Below, piece by piece: positions 43,644 through 51,106 of a DNA stretch of 64,000 nucleotides (position 1 is its first letter; the number at the start of each line of letters is the position of its first letter). The position numbers were made by a program, and so were the translations under genes. The notes under the pieces are model-generated. The model worked only from the letters and a program-made list of their open reading frames with translations, searched no databases and was not told where the DNA came from. This DNA is from Prauserella_A sp040645195 (GTDB taxonomy: Bacteria; Actinomycetota; Actinomycetes; Mycobacteriales; Pseudonocardiaceae). The stretch spans positions 1 to 64,000 of the forward strand of contig NZ_JBEYXW010000017.1 in assembly GCF_040645195.1 (NCBI RefSeq), written 5' to 3'.

Positions 43644-44669
43644 TCAGCCGAAGAAGACCTCGGCCTCGGCGTAGCGCTCCGCCGGCACGGTCTTCAGCTC
43701 CGCGGTCGCCTCCGAGAGCTTGACCCGCACGATGTCGGTACCACGCAGGGCGACCATCACGCCGAAGTCGCCGTCGGCGACGGCATCCACGGCATGCAGG
43801 CCGAACCGGGTCGCGAGCACGCGGTCGTAGGCGGTCGGCGTACCGCCGCGCTGGACGTGCCCGAGCACGACGGCGCGCGACTCCTTGCCGGTGCGCTGCG
43901 AGATCTCCTCGGCCAGCCACGTCCCGACACCACCGAGGCGCACGTGACCGAAGGCGTCCTTCTCCCCGCTCTGCAGCACCTCGGCGCCGCCCTCGGGCAG
44001 CGCGCCCTCGGCCACCACGATGATCGGCGCGTACTCGCGCTCGAACCGGCGCTCGACCCACTGCACGACCTGCTCCACGGAGAACGGGCGCTCCGGCACC
44101 AGGATGACGCTCGCGCCACCTGCCAGCCCCGAGTGCAGCGCAATCCAGCCGGCGTGCCGACCCATCACCTCGACCACGAGCGCGCGGTGGTGCGACTCGG
44201 CGGTGGTGTGCAGCCTGTCGATCGCCTCGGTCGCGATGTGCACTGCCGTATCGAAACCGAAGGTGTAGTCGGTCGCGGCGAGGTCGTTGTCGATGGTCTT
44301 GGGCACACCGACGACGTGCACGCCCTCATCGGTGAGCCTCTTGGCGACGCCGAGCGTGTCCTCCCCGCCGATGGCGATCAGCGCGTCGATGCCCTGCTCG
44401 CGGAGCACCGCCTTGATCCGGTCGGGGCCGCCCTCTTCTTTGTACGGGTTGGTCCGGGAGGAGCCGAGGATCGTGCCGCCGCGGGTGAGGATGCCCTCGA
44501 CGTCGTCGCGTCCGAGCGGCCGGCTCTCGCCGGTGAGGGGACCACGCCACCCGTTGCGGAAGCCCACGAACTCCCAGCCGTGCACATCCATGCCCTTCAG
44601 CACGACCGCGCGGATCACGGCGTTCAGCCCAGGACAGTCGCCACCGCCGGTCAGCACACCGACTCGCAT
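43644..44669 (-). CDS. pfkA: 6-phosphofructokinase, pyrophosphate-dependent type
   Basis: A 341-residue phosphofructokinase. GVLTGGGDCPGLNAVIR opens the enzyme; catalytic PKTIDNDL (127-129 TID) and VEVMGRHAGWIAL are intact. Two residues decide the phosphoryl donor: in GGEDT residue 104 is Asp, and in VPKTID residue 124 is Lys. Asp104/Lys124 is the pattern of PPi-dependent enzymes such as that of Amycolatopsis methanolica (about 340 aa), while Gly104 goes with ATP. The reaction is reversible, so it can serve glycolysis and gluconeogenesis. Start at ATG 44669 (MRVGVLTGG). Confidence 0.93.
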   Translation of the reverse strand: MRVGVLTGGGDCPGLNAVIRAVVLKGMDVHGWEFVGFRNGWRGPLTGESRPLGRDDVEGILTRGGTILGSSRTNPYKEEGGPDRIKAVLREQGIDALIAIGGEDTLGVAKRLTDEGVHVVGVPKTIDNDLAATDYTFGFDTAVHIATEAIDRLHTTAESHHRALVVEVMGRHAGWIALHSGLAGGASVILVPERPFSVEQVVQWVERRFEREYAPIIVVAEGALPEGGAEVLQSGEKDAFGHVRLGGVGTWLAEEISQRTGKESRAVVLGHVQRGGTPTAYDRVLATRFGLHAVDAVADGDFGVMVALRGTDIVRVKLSEATAELKTVPAERYAEAEVFFG

Positions 44670-44760
44670 GAAGATCAAACCTCCGCGTTTGTTCTACGTC
44701 ACAGTTGCGCCGCCAGCCTAGCGGTTCCGAACTTGATCGGTGCAGCAGCATCGTGTCTGC

Positions 44761-44766
44761 TACTGT
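44761..44766 (+). promoter_or_regulatory. -10 element of the aroG leader transcript
   Basis: TACTGT, 7 bp before the GTG of the leader peptide, would place the transcript start at that GTG. The leader would then be translated from a leaderless message, common for actinobacterial attenuator peptides. Confidence 0.45.
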
Positions 44767-44773
44767 CTCCGGC

Positions 44774-44842
44774 GTGCAGCGCTCCTATTTCTGGTTTAGC
44801 AGGCCGGCCCGCGGTGGGTCGGTCGGCGAGCCCTTGCGCTGA
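44774..44842 (+). CDS. aroG leader peptide with aromatic codon run (attenuator)
   Basis: A 22-codon ORF, GTG to TGA, encoding VQRSYFWFSRPARGG and seven more residues. Codons 5-8 are Tyr-Phe-Trp-Phe, the products of the pathway started by the downstream DAHP synthase. A ribosome stalled there would change RNA pairing downstream: 44856-44863 pairs with 44872-44879, but 44826-44832, inside the leader ORF, can instead pair with 44874-44880. The peptide itself has no other role. The gap to the aroG ATG is 76 bp. Confidence 0.75.
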   Translation: MQRSYFWFSRPARGGSVGEPLR

Positions 44843-44880
44843 CCACCAACCACCTCGAGCCGGACGCCAAGCCGGCTCGC
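44826..44880 (+). promoter_or_regulatory. Mutually exclusive hairpins of the aroG attenuator
   Basis: Hairpin A: CGAGCCGG (44856-44863) with CCGGCTCG (44872-44879). Alternative pairing B: GCGAGCC (44826-44832) with GGCTCGC (44874-44880). They share 44874-44879, so only one can form. The B arm is covered by a ribosome finishing the leader ORF and free when it stalls at the aromatic codons. No U-run follows A, so termination would be of the U-less or Rho-aided type. Confidence 0.55.
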
Positions 44881-44918
44881 AGGTGACGCGGGGCGGCTTG
44901 CGGAAAGGAAGCCACCCG

Positions 44919-46010
44919 ATGTCGTTCACCGCAGCTCCCGCGGATTCCGCCGATTCACTCCAGCTGCTGGACAACCAACGGACCACGCACGTCAGCCCAC
45001 TGCTGTCACCCGCATTGCTGCGCGAGGAACACCCGATGGACGCCGCGGTCGCCAAGACCGTCGCCCAGGGCCGCGCCGACACCGTCGATATCCTCAACGG
45101 GAAGGACGGTCGGCTGCTCGTCGTGGCGGGACCGTGTTCGGTACACGACCCCGAGGCCGCCCTCGACTACGCGCGCCGGCTCGCCGAGCACGCCGGGGAG
45201 CTGCGCGACCAGCTGCACATCGTGATGCGGGTGTACTTCGAGAAGCCGCGCACCACGCTGGGCTGGAAGGGACTCATCAACGATCCGGACCTCGACGGCA
45301 GCTTCGCGGTCAACAAGGGCCTTCGCCTGGCCCGGCGGCTGCTGCTCGAGGTCTCGGCGCTCGGCCTTCCCGTCGGCTGCGAGTTCCTCGACCCGATCAC
45401 GCCGCAGTACATTTCGGACACTGTGAGCTGGGGCTCCATCGGCGCGCGCACCGCGGCGAGCCAGGTGCACCGGCAACTGTGCAGCGCGTTGTCGATGCCG
45501 GTGGGGATCAAGAACTCCACCGAGGGCGATGTCCAGGTCGCCGTGGACGCCACGCGCGCGGCGGCGGCGAGCCACGTGTTCCCCGGCATCAACGCCGACG
45601 GTCTCGCGGCGCTGTTCACCACCGCGGGCAACCCCGACTGCCATGTCATCCTGCGCGGCAGCGCCACGGGACCGAACTACGACGCGGCCACGGTGGCCGA
45701 CACGCTCGGCAGGTTGCGCAAGGCCGGGCTACCGGAGCGCGTCATCATCGACGCCAGCCACGGCAACAGCGGCAAGGACCACCACCGGCAAGCGGCCGTC
45801 GTCGGTGAGCTGGCCACACGCATCGGTGCGGGTGAGCGCGGGATCACCGGGCTGATGCTGGAGAGCTTCCTCGCCGGCGGACGCCAGGATCTCACCCTCG
45901 GCAAGGCCGGCGAGCTGACCTACGGGCAGAGCATCACCGACGCCTGCGTCGACTGGTCCACCACGGCTGCCCTCCTCGACGACCTCGCCGCCGCCGTCCG
46001 CTCCCGCTGA
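44919..46010 (+). CDS. aroG: 3-deoxy-7-phosphoheptulonate synthase, class I (DAHP synthase)
   Basis: A 363-residue enzyme condensing phosphoenolpyruvate and erythrose 4-phosphate, the first step of the shikimate pathway. Class I (AroFGH) features: LLVVAGPCSVHDPEAALDYARRLAEH, MRVYFEKPRTTLGWKGLINDPDLDGSF (PEP-binding KPRT), VSWGSIGARTAASQVHRQLCSALSMPVGIKNSTEGD, RGSATGPNYD and IIDASHGNSGKDHHRQ. This is the E. coli-like class, not the class II enzyme of M. tuberculosis Rv2178c. The ATG follows GGAAAGGAAG; the much longer in-frame extension upstream crosses the leader region and is rejected. Confidence 0.95.
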   Translation: MSFTAAPADSADSLQLLDNQRTTHVSPLLSPALLREEHPMDAAVAKTVAQGRADTVDILNGKDGRLLVVAGPCSVHDPEAALDYARRLAEHAGELRDQLHIVMRVYFEKPRTTLGWKGLINDPDLDGSFAVNKGLRLARRLLLEVSALGLPVGCEFLDPITPQYISDTVSWGSIGARTAASQVHRQLCSALSMPVGIKNSTEGDVQVAVDATRAAAASHVFPGINADGLAALFTTAGNPDCHVILRGSATGPNYDAATVADTLGRLRKAGLPERVIIDASHGNSGKDHHRQAAVVGELATRIGAGERGITGLMLESFLAGGRQDLTLGKAGELTYGQSITDACVDWSTTAALLDDLAAAVRSR

Positions 46011-46017
46011 AAACCTC

Positions 46018-46089
46018 CCCCAAGGCCACCTTGGTCGCGTTGAACGGAGACGCTGCGCGTCGCAGTATCTGACCTAGGTGGCCTTGGGG
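46018..46089. terminator. Long inverted repeat between aroG and the exoribonuclease gene
   Basis: CCCCAAGGCCACCT (46018-46031) and AGGTGGCCTTGGGG (46076-46089) form a perfect 14-bp stem around 44 bases. It lies in the convergent gap, so it can terminate both transcripts. The long loop is unlike a simple terminator; I believe similar AAGGCCACCTTGGTCGCG elements recur in Pseudonocardiaceae intergenic regions, which needs a genome search. Confidence 0.65.
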
Positions 46090-46108
46090 ACCACTGGGAC
46101 CACTCAAC

Positions 46109-46612
46109 TCAGGTGGCGGGGAAACCTCGGCGCTTACGGGCTTCCTCGATGACCTTCCACCGCTCCAGGTTGTGGCGGGCGTCGGCGAGCGCGTCGTGCG
46201 CATCGGCCGGGGGCGCGGGCAGCCTCGGCTTGCCGACGTCCTCCCAGCGCTGCCGCAGATCGCGGGTGAAGCGCGGCAGCTGGCGCGGCAGGTCGGGCAT
46301 CGGCCCCCACAGCTGGGCGAGCGCGACGTGGTCGTAAGCGGCGAACCACGCCCACAGCTCGATCCCGCCGGCCGGACTGCCGAAGAAGTCGAGCAGATCG
46401 TGGCGGATCCGCTCCCGGCTGCGCCACGCGCGATCGCCCGGCGAGGGCAGCTTGTCCAGTACGTTCTCCCGCACCCACGGGCCTGCCTTGCCGGGATCGA
46501 ACTCCGTCGACACGGCATAGAACTCGCGGCCACGCGCGTCTACGACACCGATCGACACCAGGTCGATCGTCACGCCGTCCTCAATGAACTCGGTGTCGTA
46601 GAAGAATCGCAC
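46109..46612 (-). CDS. 3'-5' exoribonuclease, DEDD family (Rv2179c type)
   Basis: A 167-residue small exonuclease of the RNase-T/DEDDh type: FFYDTEFIEDGVTIDLVSIGVVD supplies the D-x-E of Exo I, ELWAWFAAYDHVALAQLW the second Asp, and DAHDALADARHNLERW the C-terminal H-x-A-x-x-D motif. It matches the group named polyadenylate-specific 3'-exoribonuclease AS, typified in memory by M. tuberculosis Rv2179c. Role: RNA 3'-end trimming or poly(A) removal. It is 21 bp downstream of plsC on the same strand. Confidence 0.9.
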   Translation of the reverse strand: MRFFYDTEFIEDGVTIDLVSIGVVDARGREFYAVSTEFDPGKAGPWVRENVLDKLPSPGDRAWRSRERIRHDLLDFFGSPAGGIELWAWFAAYDHVALAQLWGPMPDLPRQLPRFTRDLRQRWEDVGKPRLPAPPADAHDALADARHNLERWKVIEEARKRRGFPAT

Positions 46613-46633
46613 CGCCGCACGGTACTCGACCGC

Positions 46634-47395
46634 TTAGCCGGCCTTGCTCTCCGGGAGCCGCGCCGCGTCCCGAGCACTGGGCTGCGCCGGCACGGCCGGG
46701 CGCAGGCCCGCGGCCTCGGCGGCGAGCAGCTCCTTGGCCTTCGCCGCGTAGATGTCGACGTACTCCTGACCGGACAGCTCCATCAGGGCGTACATGATCT
46801 CGTCGGTGATCGACCGCTCGACGAACCGGTCACCCGACAGGCCCTCGTACCTGGAGAAGTCCAGCGGCTTGCCGAACCGCACCTCGAGCCGCCGCGGGCG
46901 CCACATCTTGGAGCCGATCGGGTTCACCTTGTCGGTGCCGACCATCGCGACCGGGATCACCGGCACCGCGGCCTCCAGCGCGATCCGGGCGACACCGGTC
47001 TTGCCCTTGTAGAGCCTGCCATCGGGCGAGCGGGTGCCCTCGGGGTAGATGCCCAGCAGCCGTCCCTCGCCTACCAGCCGGGTGGCGGTGTCGAGCGCGG
47101 CCTGCGCCGCCGAGCCACCGGACCGGTCGATCGGGAACTGCCCGACACCGGTGAAGAACCACTTCTTCAGCCGGCCTTTGACGCCTGGCTCGGTGAAGTA
47201 CTCCTGCTTCGCGGGGAAGGTCACCCGGCGCTGAACGTAGAGCGGCATGAAGAACGAGTCGGCGACGGCGAGGTGGTTGCTGGCGAGAATGGCACCACCG
47301 GTGGCCGGGATGTTCTCCTGACCGCTGACCTTGGTGGGCCAGAAGAGACGCAACAATGGACCGAGCAGTACGTACTTCATGAGGCGATACAGCAC
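46634..47395 (-). CDS. plsC: 1-acyl-sn-glycerol-3-phosphate acyltransferase
   Basis: A 253-residue membrane-associated acyltransferase making phosphatidic acid. Motif I is SNHLAVADSFFMP (written NH-x4-D; the catalytic His and Asp are present), motif II GVGQFPIDRSGGS, motif III LLGIYPEGTRSPDG, motif IV AVPVIPVAMVGTD. An N-terminal amphipathic helix (LMKYVLLGPLLRLFWP) anchors it. The GTG at 47395 has GGAGGAGG upstream; the internal ATG five codons later (47380) is the alternative. The C-terminal 60 residues are Ala-rich. Operon with the exoribonuclease, as in mycobacteria. Confidence 0.92.
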   Translation of the reverse strand: MLYRLMKYVLLGPLLRLFWPTKVSGQENIPATGGAILASNHLAVADSFFMPLYVQRRVTFPAKQEYFTEPGVKGRLKKWFFTGVGQFPIDRSGGSAAQAALDTATRLVGEGRLLGIYPEGTRSPDGRLYKGKTGVARIALEAAVPVIPVAMVGTDKVNPIGSKMWRPRRLEVRFGKPLDFSRYEGLSGDRFVERSITDEIMYALMELSGQEYVDIYAAKAKELLAAEAAGLRPAVPAQPSARDAARLPESKAG

Positions 47396-47591
47396 CGCGT
47401 CACGTCCTCCTCCGACCGAACCGGCACAACCACGGCAGATCAAAGCGTACGAACCCGCACTGGCGAGGCACAACTCGCTGCGGCCACTGGCGTGGGCCCC
47501 GCGATCGATCTCACAGCGAAACCACTCGCCCACGGCCACCCTCGCCCATGGGAACATGGGACGACGAAGCTCGACGGGAGGGCGATCGAGC

Positions 47592-48350
47592 ATGCCTGTG
47601 CTCGCCGGCGCGGAGCCGTTCTCGCACACCGCCTCGACTGAGGTCGGTGTGCTCCTGTGCCACGGGTTCACCGGATCACCGGCGAGCATGCGTCCCTGGG
47701 GGCGCTACCTCGCCGACCTCGGCCACACGGTTCGCTGCCCGCGGCTGCCCGGCCACGGCACGACGTGGCAGGAGTGCAACCGGACCCGCTGGACCAACTG
47801 GTACGACTGCGTGCACACCGAGTTCGAGACGCTGGCGCGCAGCTGCGAATCGGTGTTCGTGTTCGGGCTGTCCATGGGTGGCACGCTCAGCCTGCGGCTG
47901 GCTCAGCAGCTCGGCGACGCCGTCGCCGGGCTCGCGCTGGTCAACCCCTCGGTGCTGACGTTGCGCAAGGACGCCCGCCTGCTTCCCGTGCTGGGCAGGG
48001 TGCTGCCGTCGGTGAAGGGAGTGGGTGGCGACATCGCCAAGCCGGGCGTCATCGAGCCGGCCTACGCACGGACACCGGTGCGGGCCGCGGCGAGCCTGAG
48101 CCGGCTGTGGAAGCTGGTCCGCGAGGACCTGTACAAGGTGACGCAGCCGATGTTGCTGATGCACTCGGTGGTCGATCACGTTGTGGAGCCGGTGAACTCA
48201 CGCGTCATCGCCGAGGGGGTCCGGAGCACGCAGCTCACCGAGGTGCTGCTGTACGACAGCTACCACGTGGCGACACTGGACAACGACGCGCCGCTCATCT
48301 TCGAACGCAGTGCCGAGTTCGTGCGATCGGTCAGGCAGGTGGCGGCGTGA
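47592..48350 (+). CDS. Alpha/beta hydrolase, carboxylesterase/monoacylglycerol-lipase type
   Basis: A 252-residue esterase of the Est30 / thermostable monoacylglycerol lipase group. VGVLLCHGFTGSPASMRPWGRYLAD (HGFTG oxyanion loop), CPRLPGHGTTWQECNRTRWTNWYD, VFVFGLSMGGTLSL (nucleophile Ser in GLSMGG), VDHVVEPVNS (acid), DSYHVATLDND (catalytic His). GGGAGGG precedes the ATG. Its product overlaps the next gene by ATG/GTGA-type coupling. Neighbouring plsC suggests glycerolipid turnover; this is inference. Confidence 0.9.
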   Translation: MPVLAGAEPFSHTASTEVGVLLCHGFTGSPASMRPWGRYLADLGHTVRCPRLPGHGTTWQECNRTRWTNWYDCVHTEFETLARSCESVFVFGLSMGGTLSLRLAQQLGDAVAGLALVNPSVLTLRKDARLLPVLGRVLPSVKGVGGDIAKPGVIEPAYARTPVRAAASLSRLWKLVREDLYKVTQPMLLMHSVVDHVVEPVNSRVIAEGVRSTQLTEVLLYDSYHVATLDNDAPLIFERSAEFVRSVRQVAA

Positions 48351-48838
48351 CCAGGCCGACGGGCTCCGACGGACCGGAGGACGTGGACGCGACGTTCGAG
48401 GAGATCGTCGCGGATCTGCGTGCGGAGGGCTTCGGCGAGCCGGCGGAAACCGAACCGGAGCCGGAGCCACAGCCGAAGCGGGAGCCGCGCCGCGCCGCCG
48501 CGACGGACGAGAGCGCACCCGCCGAGCCCGGCTGGCGCGAGGGCGGCGCCGGCTGGGACGACACGATGTTCGCTCCCGATCCGGCAGGCGACGACGAGCA
48601 CTACGTCCCGCCCGAGCCGCCACCGCTGCCCCGTCCTCGCAAAGGCGCCTTCGTGGTGCTGCTGTTCTTCGTTGTCGGGCTCCTGCTGCTCATCGCGCCA
48701 CGGCTGATCGGGCTGTCCAGCACGATCGCCACCCCGCTTGGCATGCTCGCGCTCGCCACCGGAATCGGACTGCTCCTGCTCCGGGTCAAGCAAGGACCAC
48801 CCGACGGCGCCGATCCGACCAACGGCGCCCAGGTCTGA
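48347..48838 (+). CDS. Membrane protein with acidic N-terminal domain, unknown function
   Basis: A 163-residue protein translated from a GTG overlapping the hydrolase stop. An acidic helix (DVDATFEEIVADLRAEGF) is followed by a Glu/Pro-rich linker of about 60 residues, then two adjacent transmembrane helices (GAFVVLLFFVVGLLLLIAPRL and TPLGMLALATGIGLLLLRV) and a short tail. The cytoplasmic TFEEIVADLRAEG helix looks conserved in actinobacterial relatives. Translationally coupled to the hydrolase. Confidence 0.72.
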   Translation: MTRPTGSDGPEDVDATFEEIVADLRAEGFGEPAETEPEPEPQPKREPRRAAATDESAPAEPGWREGGAGWDDTMFAPDPAGDDEHYVPPEPPPLPRPRKGAFVVLLFFVVGLLLLIAPRLIGLSSTIATPLGMLALATGIGLLLLRVKQGPPDGADPTNGAQV

Positions 48839-48844
48839 ACGGCG

Positions 48845-49723
48845 TCAGTCGCAGGCGTCCAGTAGCTGCCACAGTGCCGCAGGCCCGAGGAGACCGGCAC
48901 CCTCGGCGCGGACCCGCTCGCGCAGCACCCGGTCGGCGGTGACCACGACGACATGGTCGCGGGGACGGCGCTCGCGCAGCTGCCGCACGGTCGTGACGAT
49001 CGCGCTGTCGCCGTCCTGTTGCGCGGTCACCACCTCCACCTGGTCGGCCCCGTCCGTTCCGCGGGCCTGCCCTTCGACCACGAGCACGACACGGGGCCAC
49101 CACAGCCACCGGCCGTCCTGGGGCAGGCCGACATCGGCGCCGGGAACCCCGGCCCCGGCGAGGGTGGCGAGGCGATCACGCAACCGCACGGCCGCGGCGG
49201 CCCGGTCACGCCACCAGCCGTCGGGACGTGCGCCCATGACGTTCGCCGCGTCCACCACCAGCACGAGCTGGCGATCGAGCTGCGCACGCAGGGCAGGCCA
49301 GGCGGCCGCGAAGTCCCGGTGCAGCGGATAGTTCTCGACCTCGTCGGGGGTGACCCAGTCCAGTGCGGTGCTCTCCGCGTTGGCAACCCTGGGCCGCACC
49401 GTGCCCAGCACGGTCGCCAGCACCGTTGTGTAGCTCCACGCACCGTGGTCCTCCGCGCGGGCCGCCAGTGCCCGGATCGCCCCCGCGGGCACCGCCGTCT
49501 CCTCCTCGGTCTCCCGGGCGGCCGCCTGGGCAGGGGTCTCGCCGGTGCGCACCGCACCGCCGGGCAACGCCCAGGTCTCGCCGTGGTGGGTCCAGCCCGC
49601 CCTGTGCTGTAGCAGCACGCCCCGACCCGGGTCGGTCAGCAGCAGCCCGGCGGCGCCGTGCAGCCCCCAGTGCTGCTCGCCGCAGATGCAACTGATGAAC
49701 CCGTCGCCGTCACCGAGAAGCAT
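48845..49723 (-). CDS. Nudix hydrolase fused to a NYN/PIN-like nuclease domain
   Basis: A 292-residue two-domain protein. N-terminal CICGEQHWGLHGAAGLLLTDP leads into a complete Nudix box GGAVRTGETPAQAAARETEEETAVP (about residues 55-79), predicting hydrolysis of a nucleoside diphosphate-linked compound. From about residue 152 the pattern changes to LVLVVDAANVMGARPDGWWRDRAAAAVRLRDRL ... HVVVVTADRVLRERVRAEGA, resembling the acidic-residue core of YacP/NYN PIN-fold nucleases. The two activities on one chain suggest RNA-end or nucleotide processing. It is the last gene of a seven-gene operon, 9 bp after the ROK gene. Confidence 0.8.
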   Translation of the reverse strand: MLLGDGDGFISCICGEQHWGLHGAAGLLLTDPGRGVLLQHRAGWTHHGETWALPGGAVRTGETPAQAAARETEEETAVPAGAIRALAARAEDHGAWSYTTVLATVLGTVRPRVANAESTALDWVTPDEVENYPLHRDFAAAWPALRAQLDRQLVLVVDAANVMGARPDGWWRDRAAAAVRLRDRLATLAGAGVPGADVGLPQDGRWLWWPRVVLVVEGQARGTDGADQVEVVTAQQDGDSAIVTTVRQLRERRPRDHVVVVTADRVLRERVRAEGAGLLGPAALWQLLDACD

Positions 49724-49732
49724 CCGGCCAGC

Positions 49733-50689
49733 TTAATCAACTGGTGTGGTGGATTTCTCCCTCGCGAGCGTCGCCGCTCCCACGAACGCCGCCTCGTCAC
49801 CGAGCTGTGCGGTCCTGATCCGCGCGAGCGGGCGGTGACCGGCACCGGTGACGGCGTGCGCGTAGTGCTCGCGGGCCTCGTCGAGGAACAACGGCGCCGA
49901 TTCCGACACCCCACCGCCGATCACGATCACCTCGGGGTCGTAGACGTCGGCGACCAGCGCCAGCCCCTCACCGAGCCACCGGGCCAGCTCCGCCATGGCC
50001 AGCTGCGCCACGGGGTCGCCATCGCGCGCGGCACCTGCCACCCGCCTGCCGGTGACCGAGCCGGGATCGTCTGCGATCTCCCTGGTGAGCACCGTGGAGC
50101 GACCGGGGTGCCGGGCCAGCAGCTCGATCGCGGTCGCCGCGAGAGCGGTGCCGCTGCAGTAACGTTCCCAGCACCCGTACTTGCCGCACGGGCAGGCGCG
50201 GCCGCCCGGCACAACGCACAGGTGCCCCAGCTCAGGGGCGACTCCGTGGGCCCCGCGGAAGATGCGGCCGTCCAGCAGCAGCCCGGCGCCGATCCCCGTG
50301 CCGATGGCCACCAGCGTGACGACCTGAGCGCCCCGTGCGGCACCGAACCGGTGCTCGGCGACGGTGGCGGCGTTGGCGTCGTGTTCCAATGTCACCGGTA
50401 GGCCCACCCGCTTGGCGATCCGGTCGGCGACCGGTGCCTGCCGCCACGCCAGGTGCGGTGCGAACATCACCGAGCGGCGGTCCGGCCGCACGAAGGCCGC
50501 GACAGCGAGCCCGACGGCACTCACCTCGTGCCGGTTGCGCAGTTCCTCCACCACGCCGGCGATCGCGTCCTCGAGTGCGACCTCGTCCTGTGGCGTGCCC
50601 ACCCGCGCGGTGTCCAGCACGGCGCCCTGCCCGTCCACGACACCGGCTCGCACGCTCGTGCCACCGACGTCGACGCCGATCGCCAGCAT
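49733..50689 (-). CDS. glk: ROK family glucokinase
   Basis: A 318-residue sugar kinase. ATP site AIGVDVGGTSVRAGVVD at the start, substrate Asp in LEHDANAATVAEHRFG, phosphate loop VAIGTGIGAGLLLDG, zinc motif ELGHLCV...GRACPCGKYGCWERYCSG (three Cys plus His), and C-terminal IVIGGGVSES. The ROK signature and zinc site are complete, so it is an enzyme rather than a ROK repressor (no HTH). Glucose is the likely substrate by family. Its ATG directly follows the stop of the CGWCPLC gene. Confidence 0.92.
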   Translation of the reverse strand: MLAIGVDVGGTSVRAGVVDGQGAVLDTARVGTPQDEVALEDAIAGVVEELRNRHEVSAVGLAVAAFVRPDRRSVMFAPHLAWRQAPVADRIAKRVGLPVTLEHDANAATVAEHRFGAARGAQVVTLVAIGTGIGAGLLLDGRIFRGAHGVAPELGHLCVVPGGRACPCGKYGCWERYCSGTALAATAIELLARHPGRSTVLTREIADDPGSVTGRRVAGAARDGDPVAQLAMAELARWLGEGLALVADVYDPEVIVIGGGVSESAPLFLDEAREHYAHAVTGAGHRPLARIRTAQLGDEAAFVGAATLAREKSTTPVD

Positions 50690-51106
50690 CTACTGCTCCC
50701 ACTGCTCCCACTGCTCCCTGGGGCGCACGGCGACACGCTGCACCCGGGGTTCCGCGCCGTTAGCCGCGGGCTCCTGCCGTCGCACGGGCTGGAAGCCGGG
50801 CATGTGCATCCCGTCCTCCGGCTGCCACCTGTCGGCGAGCACCGCACGCAGCAGTGCGATCAGTTGTGCCGCCTGCTCCAGTACCCGGGCCGCCAGTTCC
50901 GGGCGCTCGCCGCGCACCACGGCAACGACCGCGCACAGCGGGCACCAGCCGCAGCCGCCCTGCGCCTCGGCGTGCTCGGGCCCCTCGCCGTCGCCGTGGC
51001 CCGCAGCCAGCACGGTCTCCAGCCACGGCGCGGCGCGGTCGATGACGAGGTCCACGAGCAGCCGGATCTCCTCGGCGAGCTTTGCGCCGTCGTCGTTGCC
51101 GCTCAT
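50690..51106 (-). CDS. Conserved hypothetical protein with CGWCPLC motif
   Basis: A 138-residue helical protein. Central GGCGWCPLCAVVAVVRGERPELAARVLEQAAQLIALL has three closely spaced Cys, suggesting a metal site. The N-terminus is an amphipathic helix (KLAEEIRLLVDLVIDRAAPWLETVLA). The end is three WEQ-like repeats encoded by a 9-bp tandem repeat at the stop codon (50692-50718), a slippage-prone end. It abuts the ArsA-like gene upstream and the ROK gene downstream, with no gap on either side. Function unknown. Confidence 0.78.
   Translation of the reverse strand: MSGNDDGAKLAEEIRLLVDLVIDRAAPWLETVLAAGHGDGEGPEHAEAQGGCGWCPLCAVVAVVRGERPELAARVLEQAAQLIALLRAVLADRWQPEDGMHMPGFQPVRRQEPAANGAEPRVQRVAVRPREQWEQWEQ

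Noticed and set aside
43488..44918. N-terminal extension of aroG by 477 codons
   Set aside because: It crosses pfkA in antisense and the leader peptide region; the ATG at 44919 has a strong ribosome site and gives the normal length.
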